Source of the DNA: Cercospora beticola
Lineage: Eukaryota > Ascomycota > Dothideomycetes > Mycosphaerellales > Mycosphaerellaceae
Reading direction: 5' to 3'
NCBI RefSeq assembly: GCF_033473495.1
Contig: NC_088943.1
Coordinates: 2,336,001 to 2,400,000, forward strand
DNA: 64,000 nucleotides
Shown: positions 10,784-21,369 of the stretch, piece after piece
How positions within the stretch are numbered: the first letter of the stretch is position 1
Layout of the letters: each line of letters opens with the position of its first letter
Notes under the pieces: generated by a model
Database searches by the model: none
What the model was told of the DNA's origin: nothing
The model's input: only the letters and a program-made list of their open reading frames with translations
Made by a program: the position numbers and the translations under genes

Positions 10784-11483
10784 TGTCTCCGGACTGTACA
10801 GGATAGAGTGGGGATATTACTGATTAAGCAATGTGCCAATGGTAACAATGCACGACTGAGTGTAGCACGAGAGTAGTGGCAACAACCAGCGAAGGAAAAG
10901 GGCGAGAACAACACCTACCGGGCACACGGCGCGATGAGCATGTTAAGTGTGCATTGGCGTGCACTGCAATGGTGCGACTGGGCCTCGTGATGCTCCATTG
11001 TGTAGCACATGGATAGCTGGTCTCGCGCGCGGAGCGCAGGCTTTTCTGTGACGGATGTCGAGGTGGGAGAGGCAGTCTAGTGCCGGCAGCGTTGGGTAGC
11101 AGTCCGACTCGTCGTCGCCCAACGGCCTGCCCAAGACAGAATGCAAGCGACGATGCGGTCGTGCGCTGTTCCTTGGTCTGGCGGCATGCGGAGCGCAGGC
11201 AGATCGCGGCGCGGAGGGCAGATCAAGCAAAGCGTGCTGCGTGGGTGAAGCATGCAGATCGGACGCTGTGTTGCGATGCCGTCGGCGACAGTCGGCTTCC
11301 CACTTCCTTGCCCACTGCAGAGTGCAGACCCAGACCCAGGCCAGAAAAATAGGGACCGACGTCACTTGGATCAGCATCGATGCCTGCCACGACAACACGT
11401 GTGGGAAAGTCTATTGCGCGGCGAAAGACTGCCAAAGTCTATTCTTGCGGGCGAGAAGGACAGCAGCAGCACACGTCGCCGGT
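10784..11483. other. Divergent promoter region
   Basis: This lies between the minus-strand repeat protein and the plus-strand recyclin gene. The recyclin frame stays open upstream to 11241 without an ATG before 11484; I treat that part as 5' leader. No other gene is supported. Confidence 0.5.
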
Positions 11484-14438
11484 ATGAGCGGCCGCTCGAC
11501 GCCCACGACGACAGCCTCGAAGCGGCACTCGCGCAACCCCTCGACTTTCGATGCCCTGAAGAAGGTCCAGATCGATGGCACACACGCGCGGTCCAGCGGC
11601 CATGTGCTCAATTCGCTGCGTTCCACGCAGCTGGTGGAGTCAAAGCCGCTGTTGCCAGCAGAGCTCATAGCGACGATCCTCGACTATCTGCCCGTGCCAG
11701 ATCTATGTCGCTTCGCGCGCGTCTCTCGCAGACTGCGGGAAATGGTGTACGATGATACACGATGGATATCGAAGCTGCACGCCATGGGCGCGTGGAACGA
11801 GCTGGAGGCCAGGCAGCGCGCGGAAGAAGCCATGAAGAGGCAGACGGAGGCGCAGACGGCGAGGCAGAGTGCCGAGACGCGGCGAACAGGCAGCATAAAT
11901 GGCACAACAGGTGATGGCCGACGCACGACCATGTTCGATGCGGGAGTCGAGGAGCAGCGGTACAGAAAGTCGATTGAGCCTCCGCCCAAGTCACCACCGA
12001 AGAAGCGAGGGACGCTTGCGGATGGCTTCGATGAGTTGACATTGAATGGATCTGCTGCTGCTGCCCCTTCTCAGACCATTCCACAAGCAGATCCGCAAGC
12101 CGCACTGCGTATATTCGAGCGAGTGCGATCAATACGTGGCTACGCGCGGCATGAGTTTGGTAAGGTGTATGGTGCTCTAGGTCCATTGTACTTGGACCTC
12201 GCATGCTCAAAGGGCCATTCAGATGCAAATATCTTCCGCCTCTATCGAGACCCCGAACAGCAAGCTCAGATACTCAGAAATCTCAAACGCTTTGCTCAAT
12301 GCGACCTTGCCAGTGGGTGGGAACAGCGCCAACAGCAAATTGACTCTATGATTGGCGTGTTCGAAAATGCCGTTCTGAAGGAATTCGAGCAAGGCTACCA
12401 CGCCGACGACGTGACTGGACGAATGCATCGCTATGCACATGTGCTTGTGACCCTAAACGGCGGGAGTGCTGCGATAGACTCGTTCATTTCAAATCACGAT
12501 ATCATGGCACGCACCAGGCGCTTAGGACAGCCACTGGACTGCTTGGAAGGCTGTGCGCCTGGCCATGTGGATCTCAGCCCATCGCAGCGATTCTTTGATA
12601 GCTTGGCTGCGGCCATGGTTCAGCAAGCGAGTGTCATTGATGCGACATTTCCACCTGAGGTTGATGTGTTGACTCCTTTCTGGCGTCGGCTCTGCGAAGA
12701 ATTGATTTTGGAGTACGTCGCAACACTTTTCAGAGAGGCACTGAATCGTGGCAATGAGGTATATGTCAAGGCTGTCGCAGGCGCCTTCGGACAAGCACTC
12801 GGCCTCGTGGCAGCCCTCAAGCCGACCAAAGCTTCACCAGCAGACTTTGCAGAAGCTTCTAAGCGGATCTTAGTCAAGTGCTTTGAGAAGGACATGAATC
12901 GGTATCTCGGTGAAGAGTTTGAAGTCTTCCGCTCCAAGGCAGAAGCAGAGGTCAGCCGATGGGAGAAGGAGCTGTCGGAGCACGAAGCATCCACTGAAGC
13001 GTTCTTCATGTCCAACGTCAACCGACAAGCAGCCAAGCGAGATTTCCTGTCCTCTTTCAGGAAAGTGGTAATGATGCCAGTCAATATGTTTCCGGGTACT
13101 TCCACTCCGAAGCCTACCAATGCCGCAAGTAGGTCATCTGCTGCAATTGACCTGAACTCAGTCGACACCTCATATACTGGAGGCAGGCCTGCTTCTCCTG
13201 CTCTGGGTGCCTCTCCACTTCGGCCAGGCACGCCGGCACAAGAGCCGCCCACAACAGAACTCGCCGCCAAGACTGCAATCCTCAACTCGCGATTAGAGGG
13301 AATCAAGTCGCTGTTCAGCATTGAGGTCGCGCTGAATTTGACGCATATTGCGAAAGCGTCAATTGAACGTACAGCACTTATGGTTCAGGTTGGCGGCGAG
13401 CGAGGAGAAGAGGCCAAGAAGCAATGTGGTACAATGTTCGTCACTCTGCTGGATATCCTTGGAACAAGGCACGTTAGGAACGGCTTTGACAAGGCTGTCG
13501 GCCATCTCGGACAGTACAACCCTCGTGAAGTGCGCAAGTTCAAAGAAGAATCAAAGTCGAGCGACGGCGTATCCGCGGGATCAACTGCTCATGTCGGCGT
13601 CGAGCCTCTGGTGACGTTCCTCGAGCTCGTCAACGTTGGTGATCTCATACAGCAAATGATCGATGTCTTCTACTCGCAAGAGCTGATCGCCACAAAGCTC
13701 ATCGACCGCGATGACTTCCTCGATCCCGCTGTGAAAGACAAGAAAAAGTTTGAGCAGATGCTCGATGAACGCGTTGCTGCAGGACTCAACAAAGGCATAG
13801 ATGTCCTCATGGATGAAGTCGAATACATCTGCGCCACGACACAGACTCCTACCGATTTCAACCCTACAGTCGACTCACCTGTCGTCGACATCGGGCCCTC
13901 CACGACAGCCAAGCAAGTAGTTGACATGGTCTCCGGCCATACCGGTATGCTGGTCGGCAGCACCGACAAGAATATGCTCGACGTCTTCAACCAAGAGGTC
14001 GGGCTCCGACTCTTCACCGCACTCTGCAAACACTTCAAGCGCCAACGCATCTCGGTTGACGGCGCCATTAGACTCATTTCCGACATCAACCACTACGCTT
14101 CCTTCATCTCCACACTTCGCCAAAAGCCTCTTATACCTTACTACGAAGCCCTACGCGAGCTGAGCGGGATCTTCCTCGTGCACATCGACCCACCGGCGAG
14201 TTATTTCGCAGCAAACGCGCAGGGAAAGAGGGCTAGTATTCTCGGCGGAGGGAGCAAAACTACAAAAACGCAAGCGCAAGCGAAGGAGTTGGCTGCGATT
14301 ATTGCGGATACTCAGAGGTTTCGAGGCATTTTCCCAGCGGAAGAGGTGTATGAGTTCGCTGAGAGGAGAGCTGATTGGTATATGGTGAAGGGAGATGTTG
14401 AGAGAGCCATGTATGGAGTTGGATGTGTGCTGATGTGA
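11484..14438 (+). CDS. RCY1: Recyclin-1: F-box protein with Sec10-like region and CaaX end
   Basis: From the ATG at 11484 the single exon encodes 984 residues; yeast Rcy1 and fission yeast Pof6 are about 850. An F-box (LLPAELIATILDYLPVPDL and following, residues 55-94) lies near the N-terminus and would bind Skp1. A long alpha-helical region with exocyst Sec10-like character fills the rest. The protein ends in CVLM, a CaaX box suited to prenylation; yeast Rcy1 also carries a C-terminal CaaX box. The family acts in recycling of endocytosed cargo and SNAREs between early endosomes and Golgi, and in cell separation. The open frame extends 81 codons upstream but without ATG, so 11484 is the best start. 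It sits head to head with the repeat protein and close to a phosphoinositide phosphatase gene that also serves membrane traffic. Confidence 0.9.
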   Translation: MSGRSTPTTTASKRHSRNPSTFDALKKVQIDGTHARSSGHVLNSLRSTQLVESKPLLPAELIATILDYLPVPDLCRFARVSRRLREMVYDDTRWISKLHAMGAWNELEARQRAEEAMKRQTEAQTARQSAETRRTGSINGTTGDGRRTTMFDAGVEEQRYRKSIEPPPKSPPKKRGTLADGFDELTLNGSAAAAPSQTIPQADPQAALRIFERVRSIRGYARHEFGKVYGALGPLYLDLACSKGHSDANIFRLYRDPEQQAQILRNLKRFAQCDLASGWEQRQQQIDSMIGVFENAVLKEFEQGYHADDVTGRMHRYAHVLVTLNGGSAAIDSFISNHDIMARTRRLGQPLDCLEGCAPGHVDLSPSQRFFDSLAAAMVQQASVIDATFPPEVDVLTPFWRRLCEELILEYVATLFREALNRGNEVYVKAVAGAFGQALGLVAALKPTKASPADFAEASKRILVKCFEKDMNRYLGEEFEVFRSKAEAEVSRWEKELSEHEASTEAFFMSNVNRQAAKRDFLSSFRKVVMMPVNMFPGTSTPKPTNAASRSSAAIDLNSVDTSYTGGRPASPALGASPLRPGTPAQEPPTTELAAKTAILNSRLEGIKSLFSIEVALNLTHIAKASIERTALMVQVGGERGEEAKKQCGTMFVTLLDILGTRHVRNGFDKAVGHLGQYNPREVRKFKEESKSSDGVSAGSTAHVGVEPLVTFLELVNVGDLIQQMIDVFYSQELIATKLIDRDDFLDPAVKDKKKFEQMLDERVAAGLNKGIDVLMDEVEYICATTQTPTDFNPTVDSPVVDIGPSTTAKQVVDMVSGHTGMLVGSTDKNMLDVFNQEVGLRLFTALCKHFKRQRISVDGAIRLISDINHYASFISTLRQKPLIPYYEALRELSGIFLVHIDPPASYFAANAQGKRASILGGGSKTTKTQAQAKELAAIIADTQRFRGIFPAEEVYEFAERRADWYMVKGDVERAMYGVGCVLM

Positions 14439-15421
14439 GCATCGGACGAGGACAGAGGAGTAATAGTGGGCCATCAAGCTTCGAACAACGCTGAGGTGTC
14501 ATCAGGAGAGAGCTCAAGCGACTTCCGAAAATCCAAGTCGATCACGAAAAGCTGGGCGATAATGACGCTGATGAGTTGACCTCAAAAAAGCTGGACCGAA
14601 CGCCGAAGTTCTGGTCAACCTCGTCGAAACAGCTAAGAAGACAACATCTGAAAAACTCTGTCAGCGGAATCAGCCTGCAAGCCCCATCGGCCGTCCAACC
14701 CCTGGTTGTTCAATGGCAGCGCTAAGTGATCGCGGGACGATGAGCTTATACATCCCACGCCTACAAAAAAGATACCGCGCTTAACGCGCCCTCTCGAAAA
14801 GCTCTTGACATCAACACTCATTGAATATATCGTATCTGATGTATACCAAGACCCACAAGACCCATTGCATCCCTACAAGTCTGAAGAGCCACCAGACGTC
14901 ACTTCATCGACATTTAACCGCTTTCCGTCTGACCAATATAGCAGACTAGATTCATTCTCTCAGCAAACATGCAATCAAGCTCAAACAAGCAGCGTTCGTC
15001 AATCATTCCGAACGTCAAGGCATTGCTACGAGCCCTAATTCAATCAGCCCGAATACGAAGTGAAGGTCAGTTAAATAAGGTTTGGCTTCGGCAAATATTC
15101 GCCTTTCTGCTCAGCTCCAGCTCAATTTACGCGAGAGTTCCGCCAACCGCAACGGTAAACCGCGCTTCGCAACCCGAGAGACGCGTTGCCTTCGCGACCA
15201 CCGCGGAGTTCAAGGTTGCCAGTTCCTTGACCTTCACTATCACACCTAAGATAAGCAAGCAACTTTGCGTGCTCACTCTTGTTGTTAACAATTACATATC
15301 ATTGCTACAAGTAGCATCGCATTAGCCATTCTTACCATATCGTCGACACCCAACAAGCTCTTGGGTTGAGCTTCTGAAACACAATCGCGATTCAGCTTCA
15401 TCGAGCCATTGGACCGCGACC
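14439..15421. other. Intergenic region, no confident gene
   Basis: A 118-codon ATG-initiated ORF exists at 14969-15325, but it has no recognisable domain and its C-terminal half has poor coding character. The last 100 bases are the leader of the CHORD-like gene at 15422. Confidence 0.4.
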
Positions 15422-16160
15422 ATGGGCTACCGAAACACGACAGGCGATGCCCCTTCCTCTCCGGCCTCTCGCTGGCTCCGACGTGTAGACCAGCACCAGA
15501 AAGAGCAAGCAGAAACCGCAACAATGTATGTCGACGACTACGCGATGGACATGGAGTACGAAGCGAACAACCGGAGTGCAGCAGTCTCTCCCAAAACCGT
15601 CATGACACCACGCCAACGACATCGACACGGCGTCGACTGCGAGATGCTAGCCTCGGGGGCAGGAATGCAACAACGACAGCCAAATGACATCAATGAGGCG
15701 ATTGAAATGGCTCCACCGAGGGCTTTGAGGAAGTTATTGAGGATGATGGTGCATTCGCAACAGAGTTCCATGGATTTGGCAACGGCATACTTGATGCCTG
15801 CTCCAGTGCTCACGCATTCGGGAATGGCTCCGTTATCTGGAAAGTCCTCTCGGAAGAGGAAGATGTATGAGACGTGCCAGCACTGTAGAATGGACTTCGA
15901 ACCCGGAAATAATCGTGAGGAGAGATGCAGCTACCACCCAGGTCAGTGCATCATACTTGAATTTATGCGGCAGTCTCACTGACCTTGATTCCCTCGCAGG
16001 CGACAAAGTAATGATCCCATACGGTTTCGCATACGCTCAGAACGGAGACGGCATGTTCCAATGGACATGCTGCAACCAGATCGGCACTGCTGTCGGCTGC
16101 GTGTGGGGAAGGCATCTATCCGCTGCAAGTGGCCGCAGTCAAAGACCTTGGGAACCTTGA
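15422..16160 (+). CDS. CHORD-like zinc-binding protein (first of two neighbours)
   Basis: Two exons, 15422-15941 and 16000-16160, joined across a 58-base intron with a CTGAC branch site and a tcgcag acceptor, encode 226 residues. The N-terminal 140 residues are low in recognisable structure. The C-terminus carries an ordered Cys/His signature: C152-x2-C155, F and N, C169-S-YHPG, then W-T-CC, GC and H. This order (CxxC..F..N..CxYHPG..WxCC..GC..H) is close to the CHORD zinc module of Rar1/CHORD proteins but is a single copy. The intron falls exactly at the G of YHPG, as it nearly does in the second gene at 17973, which supports common descent. Known CHORD proteins act with Hsp90/Sgt1; a similar role here is only a guess. 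Confidence 0.7.
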
Positions 16161-17972
16161 GTGAGATCTCGACAATCTGGTTCACATGACGCCCACGATC
16201 CATCGTTCATGTCACTTCCCGTGAGTGGCCATAGGGTTTTGTGAGACTCGACGAACCTGGCAGGAACTGCAAGCATTGCAACACCATGGCGACGATGACA
16301 CGGTGCCATCGTGTCAGGCGGAGGCATTGCGGAAGAGTCGAGAATGTGGCGGTGACGGTCCAAGGTCTGCAGTGGCGTCGTCGTGATGAATGCGGTGAAG
16401 AGCTGGGATTACACCACGACTATCCAGTGCTACCACCTGCCTTTACCAACAACCGAGTTTGGACAACCAGGACGATGGTCCTGCCACAGTGCCACCAACC
16501 TGTTCATGCATCGGCCCGTGCAGCAAGCGCGCTCCCAAGCGGACGACCTAGGTGCACTGCCGCGACGCACATTGTGGACCAGGGTTGATGGCGAAAAGGC
16601 GGTCGAGAGAACAGCAATCCAAAGGTTACACCCGCGACCCCATGACTTTATGCAAGTCCGGCTTCAGTCCCGCTGAGACAACGGTGTGGAGAGTAAGTAG
16701 GGGCCTGGACAGCAATCAGGAGCATGATGCAGTGCTTAGCGACTGCGGACTGCATGCTCAACCATACTCTCCCAGGCCACAACCGGACACGAGCAGCCAG
16801 ATCATGCACTCGAATAGAAGCATTTGAAAAGCCTGAAGGTTCCGACGCGCCTGTTCTCCAATAAGCGGCGATGGCGATGCTCCAGACGCGCAGTCCGTAT
16901 GCTGTGTAACATATGCGTTCGTGCACAGCGTGTAATCCGATGCAGGCACCGTGCAGGGATCAGAAGACGCGTTAGGCGCGAGATCCCCTGTCGCGGAGCC
17001 AATAGAGGAATTTCGTTCGGCGCATGCTCCTGTACCCAAATGCCCGGGACTTCTAGGATCCATATACTGCGGATCGACACAGATGCTGCAGCGATAGCAG
17101 TAGAATGCAACCATCAGAGTCCGCTGCATGGCTAGTGCAGTCTTTATCGACTTCAGTGAATCAGCCCGTATCGTGCCGACAGCTTTGCTGCCCATTGGGG
17201 AATAAACATTTCGGTTTGGTCAGTTGCGCTTCGAGTGCATGCGTGTGCGTGTGCGTGTGCCTCCAGCAGCCGACAGGTTTCCCATGCACAAGAGCCGCTG
17301 TACCTTCGATAGCTAGTAGCCTGAGCTGCTACACAGGTGAGAATCTGCTGCAGAATGGAGAGTCTTGGCCGGCGCCCTCACTTCAGTACGGGACACAATA
17401 TATTCCAGAACGAGCGGAGCATTCTTCAACAGCTGCCGATGAGACTCCGCATAGTTATACATGGTAACCCGGCTGCTATGCCGCAGGGCCGCTAGTTCCG
17501 CTTGGTGTATTCGATCCAGTGCTGCCCAAAAGCGAGCGGGACCAGTTAGATGTGATAGATGTCGGCAATACAATGATGAAGGGACGGTCGCCATCAGAAG
17601 CAACCTCACCGGATCATCGCAATGGCAGCTACCTGCTAGCGTGGGGTGTCTCGATCCAAGTTGCTGGATGCAATTCGCGCTGAAATGTGGTCCCCCTGAC
17701 TGCAGATGCCGCCCTGCCACGGCCCGTACTAGTGCGGCTGCGGAGACAGGTATTGTTACATGTAGGATGGATCCACCACAAAACTCTGGCTGCAACGGTG
17801 CAACCCCTCCAGCAGTGGACCGCCAAAAGAGAGCAAAGGAGCATCAACAAGACCCAGACATCATGGCGGTGGACTCGACGCCGTGTGATGCAGGGTCATC
17901 TGGAGGACTTGTTTCTGTTGTGTTACCAATGCTCGTCTTCATTGAAAAGGTCGTTGGACCTGATGGTCGAAG
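16161..17972. other. Gap between the two CHORD-like genes
   Basis: This is 1.8 kb with several overlapping short frames on both strands and no clear gene. A short alternating GTGTGC run lies at 17237-17260. Isolated CKHC and WSCH peptides occur around 16268-16500 but do not form a proper module. The right end must contain the promoter of the gene at 17973. Confidence 0.45.
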
Positions 17973-18979
17973 ATGAGCCTCTTTCCTTCTGTCCTATCCC
18001 AGTTGCGTCACCACGAGATGGCAAGATCCTTACGAGCTGAAGCTGAGACTCTGTCGCCCACCGTGGCAGGTCGAGTAAGACTCATCGCTTCCGCAACGAC
18101 CGACGACCTCGCGCCTGCTTTCCACGTGCTCAATCTTATCGACTTGCTGCGTCGGCTGCAGATGGTGCTCTGCCTGACCCTCAAACGCCGCCGATACGCG
18201 TCACAAGCCCCTCGGGACAGCGCGACGCTACTTGAGAACATACTTCGCACAGACCGTTTCAAGCAATACGCAGGCAACAACTTCGAAGTCGTCCAAGTGC
18301 AGGATGGACAGGAATGGAGAAGGCGGACGACGCGGCCAGATGCGTCATCTCTCGTCAAGCCGATGGATCACAAGTTCCTCAAGTTGCCCGATTACAGCCT
18401 GTTGGGAGACATACCCGACAATTGCTTTGCTCTTGGGGACTGTGAGGAGGTCATTGACGAATCCCGGCAGTTCCTTCTGGTCATACATCCAGAGGGCACA
18501 GACAACATTGAGCTGTTCGAGGTCCCGGAGCGTATTGCGACTCCTTTCCCTCTCGCTCGCGCCACGGCGGCAGAACTGGTCGAGTGTTCGAACTGCAAGT
18601 ACAGTTTGACGAAGGCCGAGCTGTTCCAAACATGCTGTAGCTTCCATCCGGGTAAGTTTGCTCCAAATGACACTTGCAATGCACCCAGCTGATGGAGTGG
18701 CAAGGGATGACGACCGACAGGTACCTCCCATGTCCAGACAGCAGTGACAGCGAAGATTGTGATGAAGCGGATTCGAGTTCGACCAAGTTCCACGGCAAGG
18801 TTTGGGCGTGTTGTGAAAGAGAGTACGGAGCACCAGGCTGCACGGTTGAGCGTCGACACCTGATGGATAGCGAAGTCGCGCCAGAAAGAGGCGAGGACGG
18901 CGCCCTGCGAACGCAGAGCTGGGATCTGGGAAAGAGACTTCGCAGCGCGGAGGGAAGTTGTAGCGAAAGTGACGGCTGA
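17973..18979 (+). CDS. CHORD-like zinc-binding protein (second of two neighbours)
   Basis: The first exon, 17973-18651, ends at a consensus GTAAGT donor inside the codon after CCSFHP. The only well-formed acceptor that keeps the frame is at 18737 (exon 18738-18979, intron 86 bases), giving 306 residues. An acceptor at 18688 looks good but shifts the frame into a stop. The C-terminus again shows CSNC, CSFHP, WACC, GC and a histidine in the same order as the gene at 15422, followed by an acidic tail. With the chosen acceptor the glycine of the usual HPG becomes Asp, so the junction needs transcript evidence. The start is uncertain (an in-frame ATG at 18018 is an alternative). Function unknown; probably a zinc-binding partner protein. 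Confidence 0.6.
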
Positions 18980-19545
18980 GCTGCAACAAGCAGCCATGAA
19001 GATTTGGACTTGGGCACGACGCAGGCGTGCCGTTGGCGTTTGGAGGTTGCTTTGGACATCATTTGGCGGCCATCGGGACAGGACATCGCTGGCAACGGCA
19101 GGAGGTTATCTGATTTTGGCGTACGGCTTGGGTGGAAACACATCCTTATGGAGTAACAGCAAGACACGGCGAAAGAGAAGAAGCAGAGAAAGAGTTTGGA
19201 AAAACGGGATGGCAGCTGCAAACAAACCTTAGCCAGCGCTACTTCTGCTCGGACGACAATTGCCCCTGCATAGGTGGTCGTTGCTTCACCGCCAGGTGTC
19301 TTGCCAAGCATTGACGACTAACGACTGCAGTATCAGCATTACATACAAATGCTTTCGATAATGATGAATGTCATAATAAATATGATTCTACCAATTGGAC
19401 TTGAGAGTTTTCCAGGACCGATTTCCTCCACGTTCGGCATTCAGCTGAATGTCTTGAACAGAACCGATGTCCTCCACGTTGCGAAGCTATCGAAATGGTT
19501 CCAACTTCGCGAGAGCTTCTAGATGACACGAAGCAGACCTTCAGC
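18980..19545. other. Convergent 3' region, no gene seen
   Basis: This lies between the stop of the second CHORD-like gene and the stop of the minus-strand secreted-protein ORF. AT-rich sequence around 19340-19390 could serve polyadenylation. No coding sequence is supported. Confidence 0.45.
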
Positions 19546-20556
19546 TCAGGCAACCCATCGTCGATAGTGAGATGGCTCTCCGTAGCTCTGTGAGGGCTTC
19601 TTCTTTTTGCCTGCCTTCTCCTTCTCTCCGTCCTTCTCATCTTTCCCACCCTTCTTTCCGTCCTCCTTCTTATCTTCCTCCTCATCCTCTTCTTCTTCTC
19701 CTCCCTCCTCCTCGTCTTCCTTTCCGTCCTCGTCCTTTTCGTCCTTCTCGTCCTCCTTTTCGTCCTCGTCCTCCTCTTCCTCATCCTCGTCCTCCTCTTC
19801 CTCATCCTCGTCCTCATCCTCATCCTTATCCTTCTCTCCTTCCTTCTCGTCCTTATCCTCATCTTTCTCTTCCTTACCCTCCTCTGCCTCCTTCTTCCCA
19901 CTCTCTCCACCACCCTCCTTCCCACCCTCTCCACCCTCCAACCCCTCACAACTCTCAAACGTCCCCCCTCCCAACAATTTCCCAACATTCTCCACAAACC
20001 CCGTATGAACCATATGCAACATCCCCTTCGCAACATCCGGCACATCCGAACAAAGACTAACCGTCCAATTAACCTGACTAGCCCTCCCTCCACAAACGCC
20101 CTCAACCTCAAACCTCAAACTTTCCAACCAAAGCGTAAAATTCGTTTTCCCGTCCTCTTCTACACTCTCCTTTGGAATCTACAAAGTCACAGGAGCGGAA
20201 TTATGAACCTCTACAAAAGGTCCCAGCGAAGGCGGTTTATCATACGACAACAATGTCTGTACAAAATCCGCTCCTCCGAAGGAAAACGCTCGTGCTGTGC
20301 CGGGGGTATTGTTTGTTCCGTTGAGGGTTACGGGGGAAATGTTGGCCCAGCTGAGGTTGCTGAAGTCGCTGACGAGGGGTGCGACGGAGTCGTAGGAGTA
20401 TGGGAGGGTGAGGAAGACGGTGTCGGAGCGGGATTCGAAGCCATTGGAGCATGTGGTTGGGATTTTGGCGTTGTTGTTGAAATCTTTGTCTTGAGCGAAA
20501 GCTAGTTGGGAGAGGGCGGTCGCCACAAAAGTGAGAGTTCGGCGAGAGGACTTCAT
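19546..20556 (-). pseudogene. Secreted-protein ORF interrupted by one in-frame TAG, with acidic tail
   Basis: From the ATG at 20556 an ORF of 125 codons starts with a signal peptide (basic start, hydrophobic core, AFAQ) and runs to a TAG at 20179-20181. The same frame then continues open for 210 more codons to 19546 with matching character: FTLWLESLRFEVEG, CGGRASQVNW, VSLCSD and LLGGGTFESC. The whole resembles secreted fungal proteins with a lipid-binding-like beta fold, but I am not certain of the family. The tail is about 110 residues of Glu/Asp/Lys repeats. No plausible intron removes the stop: the shortest GT..AG excision in frame is 36 bases with no branch site. So it is a recent nonsense allele, a read-through gene or a sequence error. 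Confidence 0.6.
19640..19890 (-). repeat. GA/GAC-rich low-complexity coding tract
   Basis: The plus strand is a pyrimidine run (cctcctcttcctcatcctcgtcc and variants) that encodes the Glu/Asp/Lys tail of the ORF above. It is imperfect, with a 3-base period, and probably length-variable between strains. Confidence 0.8.
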
Positions 20557-21369
20557 TTTCGCTGATGCTGCCAGCTGCTTGCTGCTTGATTTTGAAAGGA
20601 GCGTGATGAATGAGAGAATGGTCAGCAGAGCAGCAACGAGCGTGATGCGATCGAGGAACTACTCTCTCGAGGTAGAGCAGAGGATCAGCTCATGAGTGAA
20701 ACTGATGAAATACTTCCGTACGCATGCTCAACGAGAACTCAATGTCCCTCCTCGTGTGAGATTGCATGATCCCAAGTGGTAGAAAACAAGCAAGCAACAA
20801 GCATACAGTAATGCTCGGCACCAGCTTCCGTAAAGCACCAGGGATCCAGCTTGGATTCATTAAGCTCGCACGTGTGAACAGTGCGTTCGGAGAATAATTT
20901 TGCACCTTGGTCGAATGACTTTTGATGAGCTATACGCATCAGGCAAATCGATATTGATTCTTGAGATCGGGTCTGCTATCAATCAGAGTGGTACAATGAG
21001 AAAAGAAGAAGTAGAAGGAGCAATCAACCTGTGAGCCAGCCTTCAACTCGAAGCGAATGCAAGAGGTTCTGTTCGCAGTATTCCCGCAACGTTGTGATAG
21101 ACTCTGACTGAATTCTGCAAAAGCCGGAAGCTTTATTGCCTATCCTTGTCAGCCAGGCCCAAAGTTCTTGACGATGCGTCTTCCGTGCAGAGAGATATTG
21201 AACACAGCGGTGCATGAAAGATATGAAGACTAGACACTATGCACAAAATGATGAAGTACTTTTGAGAGCATGCTCTCGTCCAAACGCCAGTCTATCGCAG
21301 TAAGCGTACTTTGCAGCCCAGTTCCTCATTGAGCGGATGTGAACAGCATAACCCATGACCCATGGTGGA
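20557..21369. other. Intergenic region, no gene seen
   Basis: This is the promoter side of the split secreted-protein ORF and the 3' side of ornithine decarboxylase. Only short frames under 75 codons occur and none is recognisable. Confidence 0.5.

Noticed and set aside
12620..13321. 233-codon minus-strand ORF
   Set aside because: It is antisense to recyclin and has no domain.
14969..15325. 118-codon ATG ORF
   Set aside because: No domain, and the coding character fades in the second half; more likely leader or intergenic.
16241..16680. Third, decayed CHORD-like copy between the two genes
   Set aside because: CKHC and WSCH peptides occur but in different frames and with wrong spacing; I could not build a consistent module.
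16758..17195. 145-codon minus-strand cysteine-containing ORF as an effector-like gene
   Set aside because: No credible signal peptide or splice signals; cysteines are scattered and the plus strand is equally open.
18481..19311. 276-codon minus-strand ORF
   Set aside because: It lies antisense to the second CHORD-like gene, has no domain, and has Ser/Arg/Pro/Leu composition typical of an antisense shadow.
19371..20111. 246-codon minus-strand Arg-rich ORF
   Set aside because: It is a frame shift of the acidic repeat tract; an Arg/Lys/Met-only product is the expected shadow of a GA-rich repeat.
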